Assembly: GCF_000520975.1 (NCBI RefSeq)
Contig: NZ_JACB01000006.1
Coordinates: 62,001-126,000 of the forward strand
DNA from: Aquimarina megaterium XH134
GTDB lineage: Bacteria; Bacteroidota; Bacteroidia; Flavobacteriales; Flavobacteriaceae
Direction of reading: 5' to 3'
Length of the DNA: 64,000 nt
Shown here: positions 1-9,083 of the stretch, piece by piece
How positions within the stretch are numbered: the stretch's first letter is position 1
Layout: the number at the start of each line of letters is the position of its first letter
Program-made: the position numbers and the translations under genes
The notes under the pieces: model-generated
Databases searched by the model: none
What the model saw: the letters and a program-made list of their open reading frames with translations, nothing else
Told to the model about the DNA's origin: nothing

Positions 1-1458
1 AAAGAAAGAAAAGAAGAAAATATACAAGTTTACGATATTAAAAAAGGTGATCGACTATTGATCAGAAATGGCGAATTAATCCCTGTAGATGCAATTCTTA
101 TCGAAGGTGATGCTCAAATTGATTACAGTTTTGTAACTGGCGAAAGTGAATCGGTTACCAAACAATCGGGCGATACTCTTTTTGCCGGAGGCAGACAACT
201 TTATGGAGCTATAGAAATCGAAGTTTTAAAATCTGTAGAACAAAGCTATCTTACCCAATTATGGAGTAATGATGTATTTAATAAAGATAAAACAGCTTCA
301 TTTACCAATCTTACCGATGCAATAAGTAAATATTTCACGATTACAATCCTATGTATTGCCGTACTCGCTACTTCTTTTTGGTTATTTGTTGATCCCTCAA
401 AAGCAGCACAGGTATTCACAGCTGTACTTATTATCGCTTGTCCATGTGCATTAGCATTAGCAAGACCGTTTGCCTTGGGTAATATCCTTCGCATCTTCGG
501 AAAAAACAAATTCTATCTTAAAAATGCAGATGTTATAGAACGATTAGCCAGGGTAGATACCATGATTTTTGACAAAACCGGTACCATAACTACTACAATT
601 ACAAGCGAAGTGACTTATGAAGGAATGAAACTAACACCCGAAGAAGAATCCTTGCTTAAAAACACCTTACGAGCATCAAATCACCCTCTTAGCAGAACAC
701 TTTATAATATATTAGCAGAACACGATATTCTAACCTTAGATGAATATCATGAACATATCGGAAAAGGAATTGAGGGTAAACTTGAAGAAGACACTATCAA
801 AATAGGGTCTGCAAATTTTGTAGGACAGGACATTAATTCTGAAATCACAAACACTACGGTTCATATTAGTACTAATGAACAATATAAAGGCCATTACGTT
901 TTTCACAATCAATATAGAAAGGGAGTTAAAAAAGTATTTGATCAATTATCTAAAGATTACAAACTCGCTATTTTATCAGGAGACAATAAAGGAGAAAAAG
1001 AGTATTTAAAAAAACTACTCCCTAAAAACACTTCTTTACTTTTTGATCAAAAACCAAACGATAAGCTAAACTATATCAAATCATTACAACAACATAATCA
1101 AAACGTCATCATGGTTGGAGATGGATTAAATGATGCCGGAGCTTTAGCCCAAAGTGATGTAGGTATTGCTGTTTCAGAAAATGTAAATGTATTTTCTCCT
1201 GCATGTGATGCCATTCTTGATGCTTCAAAATTTGATACTATATCCGTTTATCTTAACCTATCAAAAAAAGCGATTGCGATTATTAAATCAAGTTTCGTTC
1301 TATCATTTTTATATAATATTATAGGTCTATACTTTGCTGTTACCGGTCAACTCTCTCCTGTTATAGCAGCAATACTAATGCCATTAAGTTCTATCTCTAT
1401 TGTTGCATATGTTACCTTGCTTACAAACTGGTCCGGAAGAAAATTAATATCAAAATAA
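1..1458 (+). CDS. ccoI: Copper-translocating P1B-type ATPase, CcoI/FixI-like (5' end outside window)
   Basis: The reading frame is open from base 1, so the N-terminal metal-binding domain and first membrane helices lie outside the window. Visible in order are the actuator motif TGES, the membrane motif CPCALALA with its metal-binding CPC, the phosphorylation motif DKTGT, the P1B-specific HP motif (SNHPLS), the hinge GDGLND and two closing membrane helices. The family pumps Cu(I) across the inner membrane; CcoI/FixI supplies copper to the CuB site of cbb3 oxidase. Flavobacterial ccoI often sits directly before ccoS, but here ccoS is almost 10 kb away, after the nap operon. The assignment to CcoI rather than a detoxifying CopA rests on this neighbourhood. 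The stop codon overlaps the next start (TAATG). Confidence 0.85.
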   Translation, partial: KERKEENIQVYDIKKGDRLLIRNGELIPVDAILIEGDAQIDYSFVTGESESVTKQSGDTLFAGGRQLYGAIEIEVLKSVEQSYLTQLWSNDVFNKDKTASFTNLTDAISKYFTITILCIAVLATSFWLFVDPSKAAQVFTAVLIIACPCALALARPFALGNILRIFGKNKFYLKNADVIERLARVDTMIFDKTGTITTTITSEVTYEGMKLTPEEESLLKNTLRASNHPLSRTLYNILAEHDILTLDEYHEHIGKGIEGKLEEDTIKIGSANFVGQDINSEITNTTVHISTNEQYKGHYVFHNQYRKGVKKVFDQLSKDYKLAILSGDNKGEKEYLKKLLPKNTSLLFDQKPNDKLNYIKSLQQHNQNVIMVGDGLNDAGALAQSDVGIAVSENVNVFSPACDAILDASKFDTISVYLNLSKKAIAIIKSSFVLSFLYNIIGLYFAVTGQLSPVIAAILMPLSSISIVAYVTLLTNWSGRKLISK

Positions 1459-2066
1459 TGATGAATACTTCTGATGACCATAATCCAATTCAACATTTTC
1501 AGCAATGGTTTTATGAGGTAGATAAAGCTCATCCCGAGGATGAAGCTAATGCAATGTTACTCTCCACCATCGGGGTAGATGGTTTTCCCAAAAGTAGAAT
1601 TGTATTATTAAAACGCTTCACCTGGGAGGGTTTTATCTTTTTTACTAACTATAACAGTGAGAAAGGAAAGGCCATAGCGCAAAACAATAAAGTTTCTATC
1701 GCCTTTAATTGGACAGCAGCAAAAAAGAAAGTCTTAATTGAAGGAGAAACAGAAAAAATTGCCAGCAACTTATCAGAAGGATATTTCGAATCACGACCAG
1801 AAGGTAGTAAATTAGGAGCCTGGGCTTCTGATCAAAGTAAAGTAGTTTCTTCGCGCAAAATACTTGAAGACCAACTAAAACACTACGAAACCAAATTCAA
1901 GAATCAAATTATTCCAAAGCCAGAACATTGGGGAGGATACTTAATTAGACCCAATAGGTTTAAATTTATAGAATATAATCAGATAGAAAGGTTTATCCAT
2001 ACCACAACATATAAACTTCTACCAGATTATAAGTGGTTTAAGGATATAGGATACACTCATAAATAG
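1458..2066 (+). CDS. PdxH-like FMN-binding oxidase, diverged C-terminus
   Basis: A 202-residue protein of the pyridoxamine 5'-phosphate oxidase family. It keeps the FMN-fold signature SRIVLLKRF...FFTNY and the phosphate-binding stretch GYFESRPEGSKLGAWAS, with Tyr, Arg and Ser at the places that bind PLP in E. coli PdxH. It departs from the family at two sites: WxxLERQVRxEG reads WTAAKKKVLIEG, and the C-terminal RLHDR carrying the substrate Arg and His reads ERFIHTTTY. It may therefore be a paralogue with changed substrate rather than the housekeeping PdxH. It is translationally coupled to the copper ATPase by a one-base overlap. Confidence 0.75.
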   Translation: MMNTSDDHNPIQHFQQWFYEVDKAHPEDEANAMLLSTIGVDGFPKSRIVLLKRFTWEGFIFFTNYNSEKGKAIAQNNKVSIAFNWTAAKKKVLIEGETEKIASNLSEGYFESRPEGSKLGAWASDQSKVVSSRKILEDQLKHYETKFKNQIIPKPEHWGGYLIRPNRFKFIEYNQIERFIHTTTYKLLPDYKWFKDIGYTHK

Positions 2067-2618
2067 ATATTAGTAGTCGTTCATTATAATCATATTAGAA
2101 ATATAAACTTCTGAGTGTTTCACTTTAATTTCCAAAAAATTGAATCTATACAACCACTATTTTGGAAAATATCTAATGCCAAAATTAATTTTTCTAACAA
2201 AGTCTGTTTTACATAAAACCATCTATAATTAAACGACTTTTTTAGCTATAATATTAGTTCACCGCAAATTAGACGTGCTTTCAAAAAAGAAAGAAGTTCA
2301 TCCTCTAAATTCTATTCTTATTTAGATTGAATTAATATATAAGCTTTATGACAATTATCATGCTTTAAGATCCTATTTGAGAATAGTTTTATCCGTATAT
2401 TATAAGGTGAAAAAAGACATCTAACTATTTGTTTATTCTCTAATCTTAGAAAAATAAATAGCATTACTCAGAGTATTTAAAAATGAGAATGATGGTTGAT
2501 TTTGAGCCTTGTATTTAATCAGTTTTTACATTAAAAAAACTAAACCTGATTGATATCATTGCATGCAATAATAAATGAACCAATATTTACCGTAGTTAAT
2601 TTATAATCAAATCTTACT
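2067..2618. other. Intergenic region, no gene seen
   Basis: About 550 bases of AT-rich sequence without a convincing reading frame on either strand. Only the last 75 bases carry recognisable signals, the nap promoter and dyad listed separately. The length could mark the junction where the nap operon joined a ccoI neighbourhood, but no repeats or integration scars are visible. Confidence 0.6.
2546..2589 (+). promoter_or_regulatory. Candidate Crp/Fnr-type dyad and -7 box of the nap operon
   Basis: CTGATTGATATCAT at 2546-2559 contains TGA-N6-TCA (2547-2558). Exactly 35 bp further, start to start, lies AATATTTA (2582-2589), a weak match to the Bacteroidota -7 consensus TAnnTTTG. The same spacing recurs at seven other promoters here, so the operon is probably activated by a Crp/Fnr-family protein at a class II site. 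Confidence 0.55.
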
Positions 2619-3884
2619 ATGAAACTCGTTAAACTTAGTACCCTCATTTTTTTCACATTATTTATTACAACTATTAATGCTCAATTAAAAATCGATGCCG
2701 AAGTACGACCACGATTCGAATACAGGCATGGATTTAAAACACTATTCCCAGATGATGCAGATCCCGCAGCATTTGTATCTCAGCGTACACGATTAAATGC
2801 TGGATATAAAATGGAGAAATTAAATTTTTATGTAAGCCTGCAGGATGTAAGGGTATGGGGAGATGTACCCCAACTCAACACAGCAGATAAAAATGGTTTT
2901 AGTGTTCAACAGGCTTGGGGAGAAATTCTTTTCAATCCTAACATTTCATTAAAATTAGGTCGCCAGGAAATTGCATATGACGATCAGCGTATTTTTGGAA
3001 ATGTTGGTTGGGCACAGCAAGCTAGAAGCCATGATGCTGCTCTTATAAGATACAATAAAGATAGTTTTAAGTTTGATCTGGGTTTTGCATTTAACCAGGG
3101 AGAAGAATCCCTAACAGAAACTACACTTACAACACCAAATACGTATAAAAGTATCCAATACGCTTGGTTGCACAAAGATTGGGAAAATTTTTCGGGAAGC
3201 TTTCTTTTTCTTAACAACGGATTACAGTATACAGATGCTACCAATTCAGATAATAATGAAACTAGGTACAGTCAAACTGTAGGAACTCATTTAAAATACA
3301 AAAAAGGAAAATTTGGTCTTACTTCTAATCTTTATTATCAATTCGGAAATGATTTGGGTGATAATGACCTAAGCGCATATTTATTAGGGCTAGAGGCAGA
3401 TTATAAAGTATCAGAACAATGGAAAATAGTACTTGGTGGAGAACTACAAAGTGGTAATGATAATGGAGCACCTGCAAACGGAGATAATGAAGCTTTTACC
3501 CCTTTTTATGGTACCAATCACAAGTTTAATGGATTAATGGATTATTTCTATGTTGGAAACCATATCGGAAATGTAGGGCTAATCGACTTGTATCTAAAAG
3601 CTAATGTGAAATTTAATCAAAAATCTACATTAAATGTGGCTGCTCACAATTTTATGGCTGCCGCAGATTTACCCGCAGATGAATCTAAACAACTGGGTAC
3701 AGAAATAGACCTGGTATATTCATATAATTTACAAAAAAATGTAAATATCAAAGCTGGATATTCTCATCTCTTTGCTTCAGACGGAATGGAGATACTGAAA
3801 AATAATTTTGATGGGAATACCAATAATTGGGGATGGGTCATGGTGACAATTAAACCAACTCTATTCACAACCAACAAACAATAA
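2619..3884 (+). CDS. Outer-membrane beta-barrel porin, alginate-export-like family
   Basis: A 421-residue protein with an N-terminal Sec signal peptide ending at NAQ, followed by alternating amphipathic strands. It contains the segments RPRFEYRHG, SQRTRLNAGY and LKLGRQEIAYDDQR typical of the alginate-export-like barrel family of Bacteroidota and Proteobacteria. It is the first gene of the nap operon, 4 bases before napD. That position suggests entry of nitrate or release of nitrite through the outer membrane rather than alginate export, which is inference from context. The start is the only ATG before the signal peptide. Confidence 0.75.
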   Translation: MKLVKLSTLIFFTLFITTINAQLKIDAEVRPRFEYRHGFKTLFPDDADPAAFVSQRTRLNAGYKMEKLNFYVSLQDVRVWGDVPQLNTADKNGFSVQQAWGEILFNPNISLKLGRQEIAYDDQRIFGNVGWAQQARSHDAALIRYNKDSFKFDLGFAFNQGEESLTETTLTTPNTYKSIQYAWLHKDWENFSGSFLFLNNGLQYTDATNSDNNETRYSQTVGTHLKYKKGKFGLTSNLYYQFGNDLGDNDLSAYLLGLEADYKVSEQWKIVLGGELQSGNDNGAPANGDNEAFTPFYGTNHKFNGLMDYFYVGNHIGNVGLIDLYLKANVKFNQKSTLNVAAHNFMAAADLPADESKQLGTEIDLVYSYNLQKNVNIKAGYSHLFASDGMEILKNNFDGNTNNWGWVMVTIKPTLFTTNKQ

Positions 3885-3888
3885 AACT

Positions 3889-4128
3889 ATGCCAATTAAG
3901 AGTTATTTAGCCCATCCGCAAAAAGGAGAAAAAAATGAGCTTATCAATGCACTATCTTCAATAGAGCAATGTGAAGTCATGCCAGCCAATAATAAGGATG
4001 TACTCATCTTAATTACAGAAACCGAAAATGAAACCGAAGAAGCAATTCTAAAAGAAAAACTAGATACTATAGAAAGTCTAAAATTATTGGCTATGGTTTC
4101 TGGATTTAATACACCACAAAACAATTAG
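3889..4128 (+). CDS. napD: NapD, chaperone for nitrate reductase maturation
   Basis: A 79-residue cytoplasmic protein with the small ferredoxin-like pattern of NapD: SYLAHPQKGEKNELINALSSIEQCEV, then a strand, a helix and LLAMVSGFNT near the end. NapD binds the twin-arginine signal peptide of NapA and holds it back until the Mo cofactor is loaded. It sits 4 bases before napA, the usual arrangement. Sequence identity in this family is low, so the call rests on length, pattern and position together. Confidence 0.85.
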   Translation: MPIKSYLAHPQKGEKNELINALSSIEQCEVMPANNKDVLILITETENETEEAILKEKLDTIESLKLLAMVSGFNTPQNN

Positions 4129-4132
4129 TATT

Positions 4133-6457
4133 ATGTATACCTCTCTCACAAATAGAAGAAAATTCATAAAAAAGATGGCTATGTTGTCTGCGATGACTGC
4201 CGCAGCAACTATGTTTCCGGGAATCTTATTTGCAGACGAACAGGAAAAAGGGTTACCAAGTGGTGATATCAATTGGACAAAGGCTCCATGTAGATTTTGT
4301 GGTGTAGGATGCGGAGTGCTTATAGGAACAGAAAACGGAAAAGCTGTAGCTGTAAAAGGAGACCCTAAGAGCAGTGTTAATAAAGGGCTACTTTGTGTAA
4401 AAGGATATCATCAAATCATGTGTATTCAATCAAAAGATAGACTAACTCATGCTTTGGTAAAGAAAAACGGTCAATACGTTAAAACTCCAATCAATGAAGC
4501 TTTAGACATTGTTGCCAACAAGATGAAGGACACTATTAAAAAGCATGGTAAAGATAGTGTAGCCATGTACACTTCTGGTCAATCTACAATTCCTGAAGGA
4601 TATGTTGCTTCAAAATTAATGAAAGGTGCGATTGGCACAAATAACTTAGATTGTAATGCTCGTTTATGTATGGCGAGTGCAGTAGCTGGTTTTTTAACCA
4701 CTTTTGGTGCTGATGAACCTATGGGCTGTTATGAAGATATCGATCATGCCGACTATTTTATTACATGGGGTAATAATATGGCAGAAATGCATCCGGTATT
4801 GTTCTCCAGAATGCTAGAACAAAAAAATAGAAGAGGCGCTAAGATTATTGATTTTGCAACACGTACAACACGTTCTAGTACTGCATCTGATAGATCTATA
4901 TTATTTGAGCCTCAAACCGACTTGGCCGTTGCCAATGCGATTTGTTATGAAATTATCAATAATGGATGGGTAAATAAATCTTTTGTAGAAAAACATTGCA
5001 ATTTTAGCAAAGGACTAACCAATATGGGATATGGTCTGGAAGATAATTACAAATTTAAAGATAAGCCACAAAAAATAGATTTTGAAGCTTATAAAAAATT
5101 CCTGAACGATTATACTCCAGAAAAAGTAGCTAAGTATTCAAAAGTATCTGCAAAAGATATTAAGTATTTAGCCTCTATTTATGGAGATCCAAATAAAAAG
5201 GTAGTTTCTTATTGGTGCATGGGAATGAACCAGCATACAAGAGGAACGTGGATGAACAACTTAGTCTATAACATCCATTTACTTACCGGAAAAATTTCAC
5301 AACCAGGAAATGGCCCATTTTCGCTAACCGGACAACCATCTGCCTGTGGTACTGCAAGAGAAGTAGGTACTTTTACTCATAAATTGCCTAAAGGAGTCGT
5401 GACGAATGAAAAACATAGACGTCTGGCTGCAAAAATTTGGAAAGTGCCTTATGAACGTATACCTTCTAAACCAACCTATCACGCTACAGAAATGTTTAGA
5501 GCAATTGATCGTGGGGATATTAAATTTATTTGGACACAAGTAACTAATCCATTGGTTTCAATGCCAAAAACAAGCAGGTATCGACCAGGTATGGAGAAAG
5601 ACTCCTGTTTTGTTGTCGTTTCTGATGTTTTTCCTACACCAACATCTGATGTAGCAGATGTAATTCTACCAGCATCATGGCATATAGAAAAAAGTGGATT
5701 GTATGGAAACTCTGAACGAAGAACGCAACATTGGGATAAAATGGTAGACGGTCCCGGAGAAACCACTCCTGATGCATGGATGACTATTGAAATTGCAAAA
5801 CGATTGGGGTATGGTGACTTATTTCCGTATAGTGAAGAAAATCATGTCGAGGAAATTTATAATGAATATCGGCAGTTTCATGAAGGAGCAAAACATGGGA
5901 TGGCGCCTTTAGAAGTTCTGAAAAAAGAATCTGGTGTAATATGGCCATATGTAAACGGAAAATCTACACAATGGCGTTTCAATTCAAAATATGATCCAGC
6001 TTGTTCTAATGGTGAAGATTTTCATTTTTATGGAAAACCAGACGGAAAAGCAATTATATGGCAACGTCCTTATGAACCGGCTCCAGAAGAACCCGATAAT
6101 GAATATCCATTTTGGTTAAATACCGGAAGAGTTGTTGAGCATTGGCATACAGGCTCTATGACACGCAGGATTCCTGTTTTACATAAAGCGATGCCAAGTG
6201 CCTATGTAGAGTTTCATCCAGAAGATGCAAAAGCATTAGGAATTAAGGATGGTGAAAATATAAAAGTAACATCACGTAGAGGTTCGTGTATATTACCTGC
6301 ATCGATAAATAAAAGAGGGTTGCCTACCAAAGGCCAGGTCTTTGTGCCATTTTTTGATGAAAATATGCTAATTAATGACGTTACTTTGGATGCTTTTTGC
6401 CCGATTTCTAAAGAACCTGACTATAAAAAATGTGCCGTTAAAGTTGAAAAAGCATAG
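4133..6457 (+). CDS. napA: NapA, periplasmic nitrate reductase catalytic subunit
   Basis: A 774-residue Mo-bis-MGD enzyme reducing nitrate to nitrite in the periplasm. The N-terminus has a twin-arginine signal (NRRKFIKK, residues 7-14) and a hydrophobic stretch to about residue 34. The [4Fe-4S] ligands are Cys53, Cys56, Cys60 and Cys88. The Mo ligand is Cys179 in NARLCMASAV, followed by GADEPMGCYEDIDHADYFITWG, typical of NapA. It is slightly shorter than the 828-residue E. coli enzyme, as usual for this phylum. The adjacent napD and a NapB-like heme protein argue against an assimilatory NasA/NarB enzyme. Electrons probably arrive through the downstream heme proteins and the NrfCD-like membrane module. 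Confidence 0.95.
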   Translation: MYTSLTNRRKFIKKMAMLSAMTAAATMFPGILFADEQEKGLPSGDINWTKAPCRFCGVGCGVLIGTENGKAVAVKGDPKSSVNKGLLCVKGYHQIMCIQSKDRLTHALVKKNGQYVKTPINEALDIVANKMKDTIKKHGKDSVAMYTSGQSTIPEGYVASKLMKGAIGTNNLDCNARLCMASAVAGFLTTFGADEPMGCYEDIDHADYFITWGNNMAEMHPVLFSRMLEQKNRRGAKIIDFATRTTRSSTASDRSILFEPQTDLAVANAICYEIINNGWVNKSFVEKHCNFSKGLTNMGYGLEDNYKFKDKPQKIDFEAYKKFLNDYTPEKVAKYSKVSAKDIKYLASIYGDPNKKVVSYWCMGMNQHTRGTWMNNLVYNIHLLTGKISQPGNGPFSLTGQPSACGTAREVGTFTHKLPKGVVTNEKHRRLAAKIWKVPYERIPSKPTYHATEMFRAIDRGDIKFIWTQVTNPLVSMPKTSRYRPGMEKDSCFVVVSDVFPTPTSDVADVILPASWHIEKSGLYGNSERRTQHWDKMVDGPGETTPDAWMTIEIAKRLGYGDLFPYSEENHVEEIYNEYRQFHEGAKHGMAPLEVLKKESGVIWPYVNGKSTQWRFNSKYDPACSNGEDFHFYGKPDGKAIIWQRPYEPAPEEPDNEYPFWLNTGRVVEHWHTGSMTRRIPVLHKAMPSAYVEFHPEDAKALGIKDGENIKVTSRRGSCILPASINKRGLPTKGQVFVPFFDENMLINDVTLDAFCPISKEPDYKKCAVKVEKA

Positions 6458-6460
6458 GCT

Positions 6461-7159
6461 ATGAAAAAGAGACTCGGAATCATATCACTTTTTTTAGTAT
6501 TGTTCATAGCCTTTATTACTATTTGGAATTATAGTTATCAAGAAGGTTTGGAAGAAAGTTATATCCCTATTGAGGAAAGCTCGACCGAAACATTTATTCC
6601 GTTAGAGAGTGGTGTGTTCAAACGTTCTGGATTGGCATTAGAGTATGCAAATATGCCTGTCGATGAAGAACATCAAAGATCACTAGACACTTATTATGAT
6701 AATAGGGCATATCCTGGGGCACCACCCAGTATCCCACATCCTGTTAAGGAAGAAATGAGCTTAGGAGCAAATACCTGTTTGCAATGTCATGAAAATGGAG
6801 GTTTCGTTACCAAATTTAATGCATATGCACCAGTTACACCCCATCCAGAAATGGTTAATTGCAGGCAATGCCATGTAGTACAAAACACCAAAACTCTCTT
6901 TACCGAAAATGGTTTTGCAAAGGCTCATGCCCCAAAAGTTGGGATAAATAATGCTTTACCTGGGAGTCCGCCAATGATCCCGCATCAAATACAAATGAGA
7001 GAAAATTGTTTGTCTTGTCATGCCGGACCCGCAGCTCCAAAAGAGATCAGAGTATCTCATCCCGAGCGTATAAATTGTAGGCAATGTCATGTTTCTAAAG
7101 ATAAAACAGTAACAGATATTGAAGTTTTCACAAGAGCTAATAGTATTGAAAATGAATAG
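6461..7159 (+). CDS. napB: NapB-like cytochrome c with four heme motifs (duplicated NapB core)
   Basis: A 232-residue protein with one N-terminal membrane helix or uncleaved signal (residues 6-24). CxxCH motifs lie at 106-110, 134-138, 183-187 and 206-210. Ordinary NapB binds two hemes with a block PGxPPxIPH...CxxCH...CxxCH. Here that block occurs twice: YPGAPPSIPH (84-93) with hemes 1 and 2, and LPGSPPMIPH (167-175) with hemes 3 and 4, both ending in NCRQCHV. This reads as an internal duplication of the diheme core. The likely role is electron transfer to NapA, 3 bases upstream. Its end overlaps the next gene by 8 bases. Confidence 0.85.
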   Translation: MKKRLGIISLFLVLFIAFITIWNYSYQEGLEESYIPIEESSTETFIPLESGVFKRSGLALEYANMPVDEEHQRSLDTYYDNRAYPGAPPSIPHPVKEEMSLGANTCLQCHENGGFVTKFNAYAPVTPHPEMVNCRQCHVVQNTKTLFTENGFAKAHAPKVGINNALPGSPPMIPHQIQMRENCLSCHAGPAAPKEIRVSHPERINCRQCHVSKDKTVTDIEVFTRANSIENE

Positions 7160-7778
7160 ATATAATAACATACATATTCTGATGTATACTTTCCTTACCG
7201 TTATATTATTTTCTTGTAAACACGGTGAAGGTGAATACCATAATATTACGGATAAAATAGAAGCCAAGAGCAAAAATTATCACGGTACTTCTATTTCTTC
7301 AGAACAGTATTTAGAAGGTATAAAAACAATCAAAGTCACAGAAGGAGAACACACATTTTTGATTCCTGAACGTAAAAGCGAAATCAAATCATACGCCTGT
7401 ACAGAATGTCATACCAAACCACTAGAAGAATTAAAAAGTGAAAATCCTTCAAAAAAAGCGCATTGGGATATTAAGCTGGCTCATGCAGATCTAAATACTA
7501 TGAACTGTATTACTTGCCATAACGGTAATGATATGGACAACTTAACTAGTTTAACAGGTACAGACATTGATTTTAACAGGAGTTATACATTATGTAGCCA
7601 ATGCCATAACAAACAGTTTAAAGATTGGAAAGGTGGTGCGCATGGTAAAAAACTAGGAGGATGGGCTCCTCCCAGAGCATCAATGACCTGTGTAAATTGC
7701 CATAACCCACACAAGCCAGGTTTTGAAACCAGGTGGCCTGCAGGGTATAATACTCAAAAAGTAAAAGAACGAGAATAG
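7152..7778 (+). CDS. Tetraheme c-type cytochrome lipoprotein
   Basis: A 208-residue protein when started at the ATG at 7152, giving MNRYNN, a short hydrophobic stretch and the lipobox LFSC, so it is probably an exported lipoprotein. Four CxxCH motifs are present: CTECH, CITCH, CSQCH and CVNCH. The last lies in a run ending NPHKPGFETRWPAGYN, seen in multiheme proteins that accompany NrfCD-type modules. A longer frame beginning at 7119 is rejected because it would bury the signal peptide. The 8-base overlap with the NapB-like gene indicates coupled translation. Its probable job is passing electrons from the NrfCD-like pair to NapB; the family has no established name that I recognise. Confidence 0.8.
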   Translation: MNRYNNIHILMYTFLTVILFSCKHGEGEYHNITDKIEAKSKNYHGTSISSEQYLEGIKTIKVTEGEHTFLIPERKSEIKSYACTECHTKPLEELKSENPSKKAHWDIKLAHADLNTMNCITCHNGNDMDNLTSLTGTDIDFNRSYTLCSQCHNKQFKDWKGGAHGKKLGGWAPPRASMTCVNCHNPHKPGFETRWPAGYNTQKVKERE

Positions 7779-7822
7779 TTTAGCTATCACACTTTCATGT
7801 AATACCTCTTAACAATTTAACA

Positions 7823-8944
7823 ATGAGCGACAATACTAAAAAATGGTTTTCTCTAAACCTAAATAGCAAAAAGAAACAAAATACAGGTTCTTGCGGTTGT
7901 GGAAAAACATCTGGTGGATGCGGCTCTCATACTAAAGATCAAATTAGTGATAAAGAATTTGATGCTGCGGTAGATGCAGCTATTGGTGACGAACGCAAAA
8001 AAGATGGTTTTGACCAGGTTTTTGATGTACAAATGGATCGTCGAACTGCTTTTAGGAAATTAACCGCTAGTCTAGTTATCGGGGCCGGAGCAGTAAGTAC
8101 ATCTTGTAATCTGACTTCTGGAGAAGAAACCAAAGAAAAAGCACAAATCGATTGGGAAGAACAGTTTAAAGGCAATTACAAATTAATGACCGATGAGGAA
8201 AAAAAAGCCACTGTTGACCGATTAGTACGTTCCTATCAATTACGAAAAGGGAAAAATATAAGTATGTCTTCTAAAAATGCCGAGAAAGATGTGCTTTTTG
8301 GATATGCTTTTAACATCTCTAAATGCCAAGGGTACATGGATTGTGTAAGTGCATGCGTTGAGGAAAATAATCAGGATCGAAATTCGCAGATGGAGTATAT
8401 TCGAATTCATGAAATGAAAGACGGAAAAGGTCTTAAGTTTGATGAAGCCGATGACAATTATTACCATGAAGTCCCGGCAGAAGGCCATTTTTATATGGGA
8501 ACACAATGTTTTCATTGTGACAATCCCCCATGTGTAGAAGTTTGCCCTGTGCAAGCTACATGGCGTGAAGAAGATGGATTAGTAGTTGTAGATTATGACT
8601 GGTGTGTGGGCTGTAGGTATTGTATGGCAGCTTGCCCATATGATGGTCGACGATTTAACTGGAGTACTCCCGAAGTTCCCGAAAATGAGATTAACAAAAA
8701 TCAACATTACTTAGGAAATCGTATGCGTAAAAAAGGGGTTATGGAAAAATGTACTTTCTGTGTACAACGTTCACGAGCTGGTAAAAATCCCGCTTGTGTA
8801 GAAGCTTGCCCAACAGGAGCACGAATTTTTGGAAACTTATTAGACCCTGACAGCACAATACGATGGGTTCTCAATAATAAAAAAGTATTTAGACTAAAAG
8901 AAGATCTTGGGACAGAACCTAAGTTCTGGTATTTTATGGATTAA
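7823..8944 (+). CDS. NrfC/DmsB-like 4Fe-4S ferredoxin subunit with Cys-rich cytoplasmic head
   Basis: A 373-residue iron-sulfur protein. Cys groups at 168/174/178, 229/232/237/241, 261/264/267/271 and 310/313/325/329 fit four cubane clusters as in NrfC, DmsB and ActB. The twin-arginine motif is internal (DRRTAFRKL, Arg73-Arg74) and followed by a hydrophobic run ending STSC95, which also resembles a lipobox. The first 70 residues would then stay cytoplasmic or be cleaved, and they contain a separate small Cys cluster at 24, 26 and 33 (CGCGKTSGGCG). Together with the NrfD gene downstream it should oxidise menaquinol and feed the heme proteins of the nap system. I assign the family, not an exact gene name. 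Confidence 0.85.
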   Translation: MSDNTKKWFSLNLNSKKKQNTGSCGCGKTSGGCGSHTKDQISDKEFDAAVDAAIGDERKKDGFDQVFDVQMDRRTAFRKLTASLVIGAGAVSTSCNLTSGEETKEKAQIDWEEQFKGNYKLMTDEEKKATVDRLVRSYQLRKGKNISMSSKNAEKDVLFGYAFNISKCQGYMDCVSACVEENNQDRNSQMEYIRIHEMKDGKGLKFDEADDNYYHEVPAEGHFYMGTQCFHCDNPPCVEVCPVQATWREEDGLVVVDYDWCVGCRYCMAACPYDGRRFNWSTPEVPENEINKNQHYLGNRMRKKGVMEKCTFCVQRSRAGKNPACVEACPTGARIFGNLLDPDSTIRWVLNNKKVFRLKEDLGTEPKFWYFMD

Positions 8945-8951
8945 TAAAATT

Positions 8952-9069
8952 GCGTGAGGGATTGAAACGGCATCCTTTTCTGTTACTTCGAGTTGTCATT
9001 CGGAGCTTGCCGAAGGACGAGAAGTAAGTTAGAAAAGATATAGTGAAAAGCCCGACCCTATGGGCACGC
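8952..9069 (+). repeat. Structured intergenic element with nested hairpins, resembling dispersed flavobacterial repeats
   Basis: The element begins GCGTGAGGGATTG and ends AAGCCCGACCC...GGGCACGC. The ends can pair (GCGTG 8952-8956 with CACGC 9065-9069; AGGG 8957-8960 with CCCT 9056-9059). Inside is a second palindrome: TTACTTC 8983-8989 pairs with GAAGTAA 9021-9027, enclosing TTCGG/CCGAA. From memory, similar GCGTGAGGGATTG...AGCCCGACCC elements are scattered between genes in many Flavobacteriia. The Rfam flavo-1 motif is a candidate identity that I cannot confirm. It separates the Fe-S gene from nrfD and overlaps an in-frame ATG at 9060. Confidence 0.6.
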
Positions 9070-9083
9070 CAAAAAAACAACAC

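Noticed and set aside
4133..6457. Assimilatory nitrate reductase or formate dehydrogenase
   Set aside because: The Tat signal, adjacent napD, Cys at the Mo site and NapB-like partner fit NapA.
9060..9083. ATG 9060 as the start of nrfD
   Set aside because: It is inside the structured repeat, and the eight added residues (MGTPKKQH) do not resemble a family N-terminus; ATG 9084 fits better.
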